From DASVEE01 sp036399695 (GTDB lineage Bacteria > Acidobacteriota > Thermoanaerobaculia > Gp7-AA8): a stretch of 35,141 nt of DNA. Each line of letters starts with the position of its first letter. The first letter of the stretch is position 1. The notes beneath the pieces were generated by a model that worked only from the letters and a program-made list of their open reading frames with translations, was not told the origin of the DNA and ran no database searches. Of this stretch, positions 8,498 to 15,479 are shown piece by piece. A program made the translations under genes and the position numbers. The stretch is taken from assembly GCA_036399695.1 (NCBI GenBank), contig DASWMP010000265.1:1-35141 (forward strand), given 5' to 3'.

Positions 8498-10705
8498 ATG
8501 TACGCGCTCCTCGTCACCGACGCCCTGATCCGCATCGCCCTGGCGGTGGTGGTGCTGTTCGTCGGCGTACCGGCGCTGGCGCGTCGCCGTCCCGCGGCTC
8601 TCGACCGGCTGGAGTGGTTCTGGTGGTGCTTCGCCGCGGGAGTGATCGGCCTGACTTTGGTCGGCCAGTTGCTCACGCTTCTGAACGTCTTCTCGGCCGT
8701 GACGTTGCTCGTCGCAATCGTGGCGACGATCGTCTTTACGCGGGCGCGGCTGAGTGGACGTACGCCAGTCTCCCTGGTGCGGGAGACTTACCAGCGGATC
8801 GCCGTCTCGACGATCAACGTGCTCGAAGGACGGGTGAACGTGCGCCGCCGCCTGCGCCGCGCCTGGCGGAAATCCACGGCGCGGCTGCGCGAGGTGCTGG
8901 TGTCACCGTCCACGCGCTGGAGCATCGCCGGCTGGTGCCTGCTGGTCGCGGTCTCGGCGTCGCTGCGGCTGATCCGTCCGTTCAGCACGGCGAACCTCGG
9001 GTTCTCCGACACCTACGCGCACCTCTACCTGTTCCGGCTCCTCGAGCAGGGGCTGCAGGTCGATCCGGCCTGGGGACCGTATCCGCGCGGGATGCATTTC
9101 CTGCTGCTGACGATTCACGAGCTGACGAACGTCGATCCGATCCTGCTGATGAACCTCTTCGGCTCGGTCGTCGGCGTGCTCATGACGCTGGCCGTGGCCG
9201 ACGCGGCGCGGCGGATGTCGGGCTCACTCCGCGCCGGCCTCCTGGCGGGGCTGCTCTTCGCCACCATGACCGGCGGCGCGGCGCAGTACTTTCTCCTCGG
9301 CGGCAGCGTGGCCACGCTGAACGCGAAGGAAGGACGGGAGTTCGTCTCCCTGCCCCACGAGGCCATCCCCCCGACGGACGGCGAGTACGACGTCCTGCAG
9401 ACAGTCTTTCAACGCCAGACGGCCACGCTTCCGCAGGAGCTGGCGATCGTGTTCCTGTTCCCGGCGGCGATGTTTTTGTTCCGATGGATGGCGGCACACC
9501 GGCCCGCCGGTTTTCGGCTGTTGGGTTTTGGTTTTTGGCGCTCCGCTACGCGAGGTTCGTCGCCAGACCCGCACCACCCCGACGAGCGCAGCACCGAAAA
9601 CCAACAACCAACAACCGAAAGCGGCCGGGCGGGCGTGCGTCGCTGGATGCTCACCGGCTACCTCTTCTGCACGGCCTCCATCGCCGCGGTACATCCGGGC
9701 GTGGCGATCCCGCTGATCGTGCTGTCCGCCATCACCGTGCTGGCGACGCTGGCCTCCTGGCGTGACATCCGGGATGCGGCGCTCACCGGCGCGGCCGGCA
9801 TCTTCATGGGGTCGACGTGGCTGCTCGCGTATGTCCGCTACCGGCGCATCATCGAGCAGGGGACGGAAGTTGCGAGCGGCAGCGATGCCGGATCGGCGGC
9901 CATGTACTACTTCCCCTTCCTGCGCCAGGGGGAGACGGCGCGCATCGTCACCTGGGTGGCGATCACGCCGGTCGTGGCCGGCTGCGCCGTAGTCGCGGTG
10001 GCGCTGATCGTCCTCGCCCTCATCCGGCGCGAGCGGCGGGCGGCGCTGCTCTGGCCGTCGCTCGCGACGCTGGCGTTCCTCGTCACGCACGTCGCCTCCC
10101 GTTACGGCCTGCCGGAGATCGTGGAGGTGCGCCGCAATTCGTCGTGGCTGGCCATGGCCATGGCGGTGCTGATCGGCGTGGCGCTCTTCGAGATCGCCAG
10201 GGCGAAGGTGGCGAACGTCGTGGCGGCGGCGCTGCTGGTGGTCTGGTGCTGGCGGGTGCCGGTGGCGAGCGCGAATGACCGGCTGATCAATTACTCCGGC
10301 TACAGCGCCACGGCCTACACCGTGCTGGACATCGAGCGGCGCCTCGAGCCGTTCACCTGGACGCTCGTCACCTACGGCCAGGAGTTCCCGATGGTCCTGG
10401 GCAAGGGCTTCCATCTCTCCGCGGCGGACTTCCTCAACGAGTACGACCCCGAGCAGCCGCGGCTGCACATCCCGACCAAGTACGTCTTCATCGTCGTCGA
10501 GAAGACGCCTCATCGGTTCCAGATCAACACCTGGAAGGCGCAGTTCTCACGCGGCGACCTGCAGCGGCGGCTGCAGACGTGGTGCTTCCTCTACCACTTA
10601 CGCCATCGCGACATCCGCATTTATCATGACGACCAGCAGGTGCGGGTGTACGTGATCCAGAGGAGTGACGCGGAGGTGCGGATGATCGCGGAGGGGCGGC
10701 CGTGA
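8498..10705 (+). CDS. Large GT-C-like membrane protein, possible polymerase or glycosyltransferase
   Basis: A 735-residue inner-membrane protein. Hydrophobic segments cluster at 5-25, 45-85, 145-165 and in many helices from about 200 to 590, with a soluble C-terminal domain (about 600-735). The loop NLGFSDTYAHLYLFRLLEQG...PRGMHFLLL resembles the first periplasmic loop of GT-C transferases and DUF6541-type proteins (acidic residue plus 'YP-G-H'). I infer a GT-C-like transferase or polymerase; the exact family is not recognised. It begins one base after the pelG stop and its last codons overlap the next GTG start, so it is in the operon. Odd feature: residues about 339-374 (GFRLLGFGFWRSATR...ENQQPTTESGR) are the translation of an inverted-repeat element (9512-9620) inserted in a cytosolic loop without breaking the frame. 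Confidence 0.65.
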   Translation: MYALLVTDALIRIALAVVVLFVGVPALARRRPAALDRLEWFWWCFAAGVIGLTLVGQLLTLLNVFSAVTLLVAIVATIVFTRARLSGRTPVSLVRETYQRIAVSTINVLEGRVNVRRRLRRAWRKSTARLREVLVSPSTRWSIAGWCLLVAVSASLRLIRPFSTANLGFSDTYAHLYLFRLLEQGLQVDPAWGPYPRGMHFLLLTIHELTNVDPILLMNLFGSVVGVLMTLAVADAARRMSGSLRAGLLAGLLFATMTGGAAQYFLLGGSVATLNAKEGREFVSLPHEAIPPTDGEYDVLQTVFQRQTATLPQELAIVFLFPAAMFLFRWMAAHRPAGFRLLGFGFWRSATRGSSPDPHHPDERSTENQQPTTESGRAGVRRWMLTGYLFCTASIAAVHPGVAIPLIVLSAITVLATLASWRDIRDAALTGAAGIFMGSTWLLAYVRYRRIIEQGTEVASGSDAGSAAMYYFPFLRQGETARIVTWVAITPVVAGCAVVAVALIVLALIRRERRAALLWPSLATLAFLVTHVASRYGLPEIVEVRRNSSWLAMAMAVLIGVALFEIARAKVANVVAAALLVVWCWRVPVASANDRLINYSGYSATAYTVLDIERRLEPFTWTLVTYGQEFPMVLGKGFHLSAADFLNEYDPEQPRLHIPTKYVFIVVEKTPHRFQINTWKAQFSRGDLQRRLQTWCFLYHLRHRDIRIYHDDQQVRVYVIQRSDAEVRMIAEGRP
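9512..9620. repeat. Inverted-repeat element inside a coding gene, class C
   Basis: Left arm 9512-9547 (TTTCGGCTGTTGGG... to CGCTCCGCT) and right arm 9585-9620 (AGCGCAGCACCGAAAA... to CAACCGAAA) are inverted repeats of 36 nt with few mismatches. The right arm contains tandem 7-nt words (AACCAAC). The AT-rich, low-complexity arms look unlike the surrounding GC-rich gene. The element is read through in frame as a polar loop of the GT-C-like protein between two membrane segments. Confidence 0.8.
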
Positions 10706-11745
10706 CGGTGACACGGCTGATGTTGAGGCGGCGGCCGGAGGCGCATGTGGCCGCGGTGATCCCGGCGTACAACGTCTCGCGGGAGGTCGGCGACGTGCTG
10801 CGGCAGATGCCGGCGATGGTCCGGACGATCATCGTCGTCGACGACGCCTCGCGCGATGAGACCGCGGCCGTAGCCGAGCGCTACGCGCTGCTCGACCCAC
10901 GCATCATCGTCGTGCGTCACGAGCGGAACCGCGGCGTCGGCGGCGCGATGGTCACGGGGTTCCAGAAGGCGCTCGAAGCCGGCGCAGACGTGGTCGTCAA
11001 GGTCGACGGCGACGGGCAGATGCCGCTCTGGCTCGTGCCGCAGCTCGTGCAGCCGCTCGTGGACGGGACGGCGGACTATACGAAGGGCAACCGCTTTCGC
11101 GACTTCGCCGCCATCCGCTCGATGCCGAAGGTTCGGCGCATCGGCAACGTGGCACTGAGCTTCCTCTCGAAAGCGGCGACCGGCTATTGGCAATGCTTCG
11201 ATCCGGCGAACGGCTTCGTGGCCATCCGCGCCGACGTGCTGTCACAGATGCCGCTGCGGAAGATCGACGAGACTTACTTTTTCGAGACGTCGATGCTGAG
11301 TCATCTCTACGTGCTCGGCGCGGTGGTGCGCGAAGTACCGATGCCGGCGCGCTACGCCGGCGAGACGTCGAGCCTGTCGATTGCCCGCGTGGCCCGGCAG
11401 TTTCCGGCGCGGTTGCTCGCTTCCCTCCTGCGGCGGCTGTTCCTCAAGAACTTCGTCTACGACTTCAACCTGCAGTCGTTTCACCTGCTGGTGGGCATCC
11501 CGCTACTGACCGCCGGCCTGCTGTACGGCGGCTACAACTGGTGGTGGTACGCGACGCGGCTGCTGCCCGCGCCGACCGGCACGGTTGTGCTGTCCGCGCT
11601 GCTCGTCACCATCGGCTTTCAGTTGCTCATCAACGCGGTGAACCTCGACCTGCAGTCGATCCCTCGCGATCCGATCAACGGGGGTCCGATCGGGCCAGCA
11701 CCAGCAGAGCGTCCGACTTCGCCCTCCAGCGTTCCACCCGGTTGA
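10702..11745 (+). CDS. GT2 family glycosyltransferase with C-terminal membrane segments
   Basis: A 347-residue polyprenyl-phosphate-sugar-synthase-like GT2 enzyme. It has VIPAYNVSREV (19-29), the nucleotide-binding VVDDASRDET (D47/D48) and KVDGDGQMP (DGD 102-104) in place of the DXD motif, then YTKGNRF and DPANGFVAIRAD. Two C-terminal hydrophobic stretches (about 258-280 and 293-312) anchor it to the inner membrane. Such enzymes load a sugar onto a lipid carrier, which fits a GT-C-type partner encoded just upstream. GTG start overlaps the previous stop (GTGA). The last 71 bases overlap the convergent PIG-L/methyltransferase gene, and the final residues after IPRDPI are low-complexity, so the natural stop may have been lost. 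Confidence 0.87.
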   Translation: MTVTRLMLRRRPEAHVAAVIPAYNVSREVGDVLRQMPAMVRTIIVVDDASRDETAAVAERYALLDPRIIVVRHERNRGVGGAMVTGFQKALEAGADVVVKVDGDGQMPLWLVPQLVQPLVDGTADYTKGNRFRDFAAIRSMPKVRRIGNVALSFLSKAATGYWQCFDPANGFVAIRADVLSQMPLRKIDETYFFETSMLSHLYVLGAVVREVPMPARYAGETSSLSIARVARQFPARLLASLLRRLFLKNFVYDFNLQSFHLLVGIPLLTAGLLYGGYNWWWYATRLLPAPTGTVVLSALLVTIGFQLLINAVNLDLQSIPRDPINGGPIGPAPAERPTSPSSVPPG

Positions 11746-13312
11746 CGAGACGGACGAGCGGCAGGGCGGCGAGCGCCTGCCAGCGCGGAATCGTCGGATC
11801 GACCCGCAGCCGCTGCAGCGCCGTCGCATTCGGCATCTCCTCGAGGTAGCGCACGCGCTCGACGGTGAAGCCGTGCTGCCGCAGGAAGCGCGTCAGCGTC
11901 TTTTCGTCAAAGTAGACGGTGTGCGGGTACTCGTGGTCGGACTGCCAGAGGCGCCGCACCGCGCCGCGCGTGAACGGCAGCAGCGCGTGCGCCACCTCGT
12001 AGAAGAGCCCATCGCACGACGGGACTTTGATCACCCAGAGCGCCGCGCGGCGACGGATGTCTTCGGCGAAGGCGTGCAGCTCCGCCGGCGCGATGTGCTC
12101 GATGACGTCGAGCGTGGAGATGACGTCGGAGGGACGGTGGTCGTCCACCGGCAGGATCTCGACGCCGAGACGCTCGCGCGCGTGTGCGGCCGCTTTTGCG
12201 TCCGGCTCCACACCACGCACGGCAAAGCCGGCGCGCCGCGCTTCATCGAGGACGAACCCGAAGCCGCAGCCGATGTCGAGCCACTCCCCACTCGCGGCCA
12301 CCGCGCTGACGATCTCCCTCGCCTGCTCCCGCCGCAGGAGCCCGATGGACTGCAGGTAGGCCGTGTCATCGATGTGGGCGTAGCTCACGCTTTTTGTTTT
12401 TACGATGTCACTGAGGCGCAGGCCGCACGCGGTGCAGCGCAGGACTTTCAGGTTGGGCAACAGGCGGCGCCTGGTGAAGGCGGTGCCGTTGCACACGGGA
12501 CAGGCAGGGGACACGATGGGACCTATGGGACCTATAGGACCTATCGGACCAATGGAAACCCCTGCGGTTTCCATCTGTCCCATAGGTCCCATCGTCCCCT
12601 GTACAAACTGCGCAGCCGCCCGGTCAAACACCGCCCGCTCACACCGAAACCGCCGCTCGTAAAACAACCGCCCTTCATGCGGCGGCCGCGTCACGCGCGC
12701 AGCATCGGCGCGGCGGGCTACTGTCCCGCGGAGCACGAAAAGCCGCAGTAGCGCCTCCGGCATCAGCCCCAGCCACGTGCGCCGCTGCGAGCGGTAGCAG
12801 CCGATCATCCGCAGGATCCGGCGCGCATCGCGGAACGGCACGCCGCTACGCTCCCACCCGTTGCCGATCGGCCGCAGCACGCGGAAGAACTGCCCCGGTA
12901 CGCCGTAGCCGTTGTACAGCGGCACTTCCCATGCCTTGATCCCGCGCCGCCGCGCGAACGCCAGCGCCACGAGATGCGACGCGTCATGGTCCTGGTGCCC
13001 ACCCTCCCACGCCAGACAGCCCACCTCGTCGAACGGCAGACCGGCGAAGCGCGTTTCGAGACGGGCCAGCGCGGCGTCGAGGTGCTCGTGCAGCGCGCCG
13101 TCCGGCGCATCGAAGAAGAGCACGTTCGTTACGCCGATGGTGAAGAGCGCGGCCAGGCTTTCAGCGTTGCGCACCGCGGCGCTCATGCTGGCGGCGCCGT
13201 TCGTCAGGTAGGCGCACCAGAGCTCATCGCCCCGGCGCGTCTGTTCGAGCATGCGCGCCGCGGCCGCGACCTCGTCGTCCTGATGGGCGAAGATCCAGAG
13301 CACGCGCCGCAT
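11675..13312 (-). CDS. PIG-L deacetylase fused to SAM-dependent methyltransferase
   Basis: A 545-residue two-domain protein. The N-terminal LmbE/PIG-L domain (1-235) has the zinc motif AHQDDE (H10, D12, D13, E14; usually AHPDDE) and GGHQDHD (H106, D108, H109). It would de-N-acetylate an amino sugar. The C-terminal part has a zinc ribbon (C271-x2-C274, C293-x2-C296) and a class I methyltransferase with motif I LDIGCGFG (345-352) and acidic E369/D371, like sugar-modifying methyltransferases. The linker 240-266 (MGPMGQMET, then repeated GPI) is the translation of a hairpin repeat at 12506-12600. V267 is a GTG (12512-12514) just outside the repeat and could be the old start of a separate methyltransferase gene. 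The start at 13312 overlaps the GNAT stop by one base (TGATG); longer in-frame upstream sequence is antisense-like and rejected. Confidence 0.85.
   Translation of the reverse strand: MRRVLWIFAHQDDEVAAAARMLEQTRRGDELWCAYLTNGAASMSAAVRNAESLAALFTIGVTNVLFFDAPDGALHEHLDAALARLETRFAGLPFDEVGCLAWEGGHQDHDASHLVALAFARRRGIKAWEVPLYNGYGVPGQFFRVLRPIGNGWERSGVPFRDARRILRMIGCYRSQRRTWLGLMPEALLRLFVLRGTVARRADAARVTRPPHEGRLFYERRFRCERAVFDRAAAQFVQGTMGPMGQMETAGVSIGPIGPIGPIGPIVSPACPVCNGTAFTRRRLLPNLKVLRCTACGLRLSDIVKTKSVSYAHIDDTAYLQSIGLLRREQAREIVSAVAASGEWLDIGCGFGFVLDEARRAGFAVRGVEPDAKAAAHARERLGVEILPVDDHRPSDVISTLDVIEHIAPAELHAFAEDIRRRAALWVIKVPSCDGLFYEVAHALLPFTRGAVRRLWQSDHEYPHTVYFDEKTLTRFLRQHGFTVERVRYLEEMPNATALQRLRVDPTIPRWQALAALPLVRLVNRVERWRAKSDALLVLARSDPR
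12506..12600. repeat. Long hairpin repeat forming a protein linker, class A copy 1
   Basis: Outer arms GATGGGACCTATGGGA (12515-12530) and TCCCATAGGTCCCATC (12578-12593) are perfect inverted repeats, extended by AGGGGAC/GTCCCCT with a two-base bulge. The left arm is built from 9-nt units of the form GGGACCTAT. The apex is a second perfect dyad, ATGGAAACC (12552-12560) with GGTTTCCAT (12566-12574). A 9-nt period equals three codons, so the element encodes GPI/GPM triplets and stays open in frame. A related copy is at 19793-19902. Confidence 0.88.
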
Positions 13313-14220
13313 CAGAGGTGATCCGTGTCTCCCCAGGCCAGCGCCCACTTCGGACGCGTGCCGAGGGTGAAGTCGTTCAGAAGGAAGTTGAAGCGGTGCG
13401 GGCCAGGGAGGAAACCGCGGCGCAGGAACCAGCCGTATGCCGGATGCGCGCGCGTGACGAGTGTCGCGGCGAGCGTAGTGCGGGACGTGCGCAGGGCGCG
13501 TGCGAGGAGCGCCCGTGCGTCGCCGGAGCGTCCGCTGTTCCAGGCGATGTCCACCACGGCCAGCGTATCGAACCCCTTCAGCTTCGTGCGCCGCGTGACG
13601 AGCCAGGCGGCGTCGGTGGCGGTGACGTCGTAGCGCCAGAGGGGATTGTCGAAGTAGCGCCAGGTGAGCCACGCCGGAGTCCGTTCGACGTACGCATCGC
13701 GGAAGAATTCGCGGGCGATCGCGGCCATGGCGTGGACGTCGCTCGTCGGGGCGCCGTCGCCGCCGAGCGCCTGGACGAAGGCGCGGATCAGGACGCGCGC
13801 GCCATCGACGGCGTTCCAGCCGCCGGAGCTTATCCCTCCGGCGACGGCTTTGCGGATCTGCCAGGCGCCGCTGAACGCCGGACAGACAGGAGTGCCTGTC
13901 CCACATTTCCGGATGGCGTCGCGGGCAAACTGCACGACGCGGCCGAACAGGCGCTGCCCGCGATACTCAGGGTCGGTCATGGCATCGACGGCGAGGAGGC
14001 TCGGCAGCCGTACGCCGCCGACGATGTACGTCTGCGCGACGAACCCGAGGTGGGACACGGCGCGGCCCTGCTCCTCGGCGATGAACATGCGGCCGTCGCG
14101 GAACTCCCAGTCCCAGAAGCGTGGATCGCGCTTCTCCGGATCGTCGCCGGGAAAGCAGCGCGCGCGCAACGCGAGGATGGCATCGCGGTCCGCGGGCGTC
14201 GCTTCGCGCAGCTCGATCAT
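13312..14220 (-). CDS. GNAT-family acetyltransferase with a repeat insertion
   Basis: A 302-residue predicted acyl-CoA N-acyltransferase. The opening MIELREATPADRDAILALRARCFPGD is typical of GNAT folds. The acetyl-CoA-binding loop appears as DPEYRGQRLFGRVVQFA (about 83-99), matching R/Q-x-x-G-x-x. Immediately after it, residues about 105-117 (KCGTGTPVCPAFS) are the translation of a palindromic repeat also found at 43-67. The family pattern seems to resume at AWQIRKAVAGG...GWNAVDGARVLIR. The element lies close to the CoA-binding region, so activity is uncertain. Start at 14220 overlaps the upstream glycosidase-like gene by four bases; the longer upstream reading frame is antisense of that gene. 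Within this operon a sugar N-acetylation role, opposite to the downstream PIG-L deacetylase, is plausible but inferred. Confidence 0.78.
   Translation of the reverse strand: MIELREATPADRDAILALRARCFPGDDPEKRDPRFWDWEFRDGRMFIAEEQGRAVSHLGFVAQTYIVGGVRLPSLLAVDAMTDPEYRGQRLFGRVVQFARDAIRKCGTGTPVCPAFSGAWQIRKAVAGGISSGGWNAVDGARVLIRAFVQALGGDGAPTSDVHAMAAIAREFFRDAYVERTPAWLTWRYFDNPLWRYDVTATDAAWLVTRRTKLKGFDTLAVVDIAWNSGRSGDARALLARALRTSRTTLAATLVTRAHPAYGWFLRRGFLPGPHRFNFLLNDFTLGTRPKWALAWGDTDHL
13877..13907 (-). repeat. Short palindromic repeat inside GNAT gene, class G copy 2
   Basis: Read on the minus strand, GTGGGACAGGCACTC followed by CTGTCTGTCC matches the element at 43-67 with two differences over 25 nt (13880-13904). 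It lies in frame in the GNAT coding sequence as CGTGTPVCP. GGACAG and CTGTCC at its ends can pair. Confidence 0.8.
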
Positions 14221-15356
14221 CGGCGGCGGAACAGTACCGCGGTTCCGGGTGCGACGACGATACGGCGGGCGCGCGTCGTCTCCCGCGTGGCCACGTTCTC
14301 GTACGTCGCGCGGGCCTCGTTCGGGATCGACAGCGGCACGGTTCCGAAGTTCGCCGCCGCGAGCCCGCGGGCGAAGAAACGGTACGCGGTGCGCTTCGCC
14401 GTCGACTCCACGCGCGGACGCGGTGCGCCGAGGTCGGCGAAATAGGCGTCGCCCAGCGTGCCGCCGGAGATCGACGGCTGCGCCACGAAGGCCTCCGCGC
14501 CATAGATCCGGGCAATGGCCACGATGCGTGCGATCGCCGCCTGGTCGAGCGTCTCCAGGTAGTTGAGATGGACAAAGCGCACGCGCGGATACTCCCGCTG
14601 GACCGGCGCGATGAGCTTGCGCATCAGGAAGGAGATGCTGTTCCACTCGTCGCCGGGGTCGTACCAGGGGCGCAGCACGTAGCGCCCCTTCACCGGCCGG
14701 GTGATGAGGCTCTCGCTGACGTCATAGTCGACGAACGGCAGGATGTGCGCCGCCGCGCGATAGCCCTGATTCGTGACGATGACGCCCTCCTTCAGCTCGC
14801 GCCGCAATGCGCGGAGGAAGCGGGCGAAGGCCACGTCGTACGTGACGTCCGGATGCCGGGCCGTGAACTCCGCCAGCGCCTCGGGGTGGACGCTCTCGCT
14901 GCTCGTCGTGTCGAAGAAGAGGCCGTCGTAGCCGGCCGCGCGGAGCTTCGCCGCCAGCACCGGCGCACGCTCCCGCACATGCTGAGGCGAGACCGGATCG
15001 TAGTAGTAGGCGTCGGCATCGAGGGACCCGGCGTGGCCGCGCAACGGACGGGCGTTGAGCAGCGCCGACCGAGGCAACGCACGGTGCCACGTGCCGGCGA
15101 TCGACGGATAGAAGGCCACCGACCATTCGTACAGCAGGAGGCGCGTGCCCCGCGCATGGAGCGCATCGACGTGCGCGCGCGGCAACGGATCGTGCGTGAC
15201 CAGCAGGTCGAACTGCCCGTACCACGCCAGCTCCGCCGGCGTGAGCGACCGCCGGTAGTCAAACGCCATCACCCCTCGCCGCTCCGCGGCCGGCGCGGCA
15301 TTAAGGTTCTGCGTGAAGAGCGCTACGGCAGCGGTCATGAGAAGCGCCAGCCTCAT
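14217..15356 (-). CDS. Secreted TIM-barrel glycosidase-like protein
   Basis: A 379-residue secreted protein with signal peptide (MRLALLMTAAVALFTQNLNA, cleavage near AAPA). Early strands MAFDYRRSLTPAELAWYGQFDLLVTH and GTRLLLYEWSVAFYPS, then AAGYDGLFFDTTSSES (conserved Asp in DGLFFDT), EGVIVTNQGYR and VRFVHLNYLET, fit the TIM-barrel of putative glycosyl hydrolases (GHL15/GH114-like). The PelA hydrolase domain has a related style (GFDGLFLD). It may hydrolyse the exopolysaccharide made by the facing operon, but the exact family is not certain. The ATG at 15356 is chosen because it begins the signal peptide; upstream codons to 15446 translate the class B repeat. It overlaps the GNAT gene by four bases. 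Confidence 0.68.
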   Translation of the reverse strand: MRLALLMTAAVALFTQNLNAAPAAERRGVMAFDYRRSLTPAELAWYGQFDLLVTHDPLPRAHVDALHARGTRLLLYEWSVAFYPSIAGTWHRALPRSALLNARPLRGHAGSLDADAYYYDPVSPQHVRERAPVLAAKLRAAGYDGLFFDTTSSESVHPEALAEFTARHPDVTYDVAFARFLRALRRELKEGVIVTNQGYRAAAHILPFVDYDVSESLITRPVKGRYVLRPWYDPGDEWNSISFLMRKLIAPVQREYPRVRFVHLNYLETLDQAAIARIVAIARIYGAEAFVAQPSISGGTLGDAYFADLGAPRPRVESTAKRTAYRFFARGLAAANFGTVPLSIPNEARATYENVATRETTRARRIVVAPGTAVLFRRR

Positions 15357-15375
15357 GCAGGAGATAGGCCGGGAA

Positions 15376-15468
15376 GAAGCGAAATGTTGAATGTTGAAGA
15401 AGGCGCCGGCCCGGTCATTCACCATTCGACATTGAACATTCGACATTGAACATTCAACATTTCGCTTC
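15376..15468. repeat. Hairpin repeat with heptamer arms, class B
   Basis: Perfect 20-nt inverted arms GAAGCGAAATGTTGAATGTT (15376-15395) and AACATTCAACATTTCGCTTC (15449-15468). The right half contains a 14-nt tandem unit CATTCGACATTGAA twice (15423-15436, 15437-15450) plus a partial third, itself two degenerate heptamers. It fills the gap between two minus-strand genes, just downstream of the secreted protein's stop, where it could act as a transcript end or processing hairpin. Confidence 0.9.
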
Positions 15469-15479
15469 TATCCCGCGCT

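Noticed and set aside
6822..8528. 568-codon plus-strand frame overlapping the PelG-like gene
   Set aside because: Extremely Arg/Gly/Ala-rich out-of-frame shadow of a clear membrane protein.
12512..12600. GPIGPIGP linker as a collagen-like repeat
   Set aside because: Only a few triplets, and they are fully explained by translation of an inverted DNA repeat found elsewhere as non-coding DNA.
15376..15468. Class B tandem words as a CRISPR array
   Set aside because: Repeat units are 7-14 nt with no spacers, forming an inverted hairpin instead.
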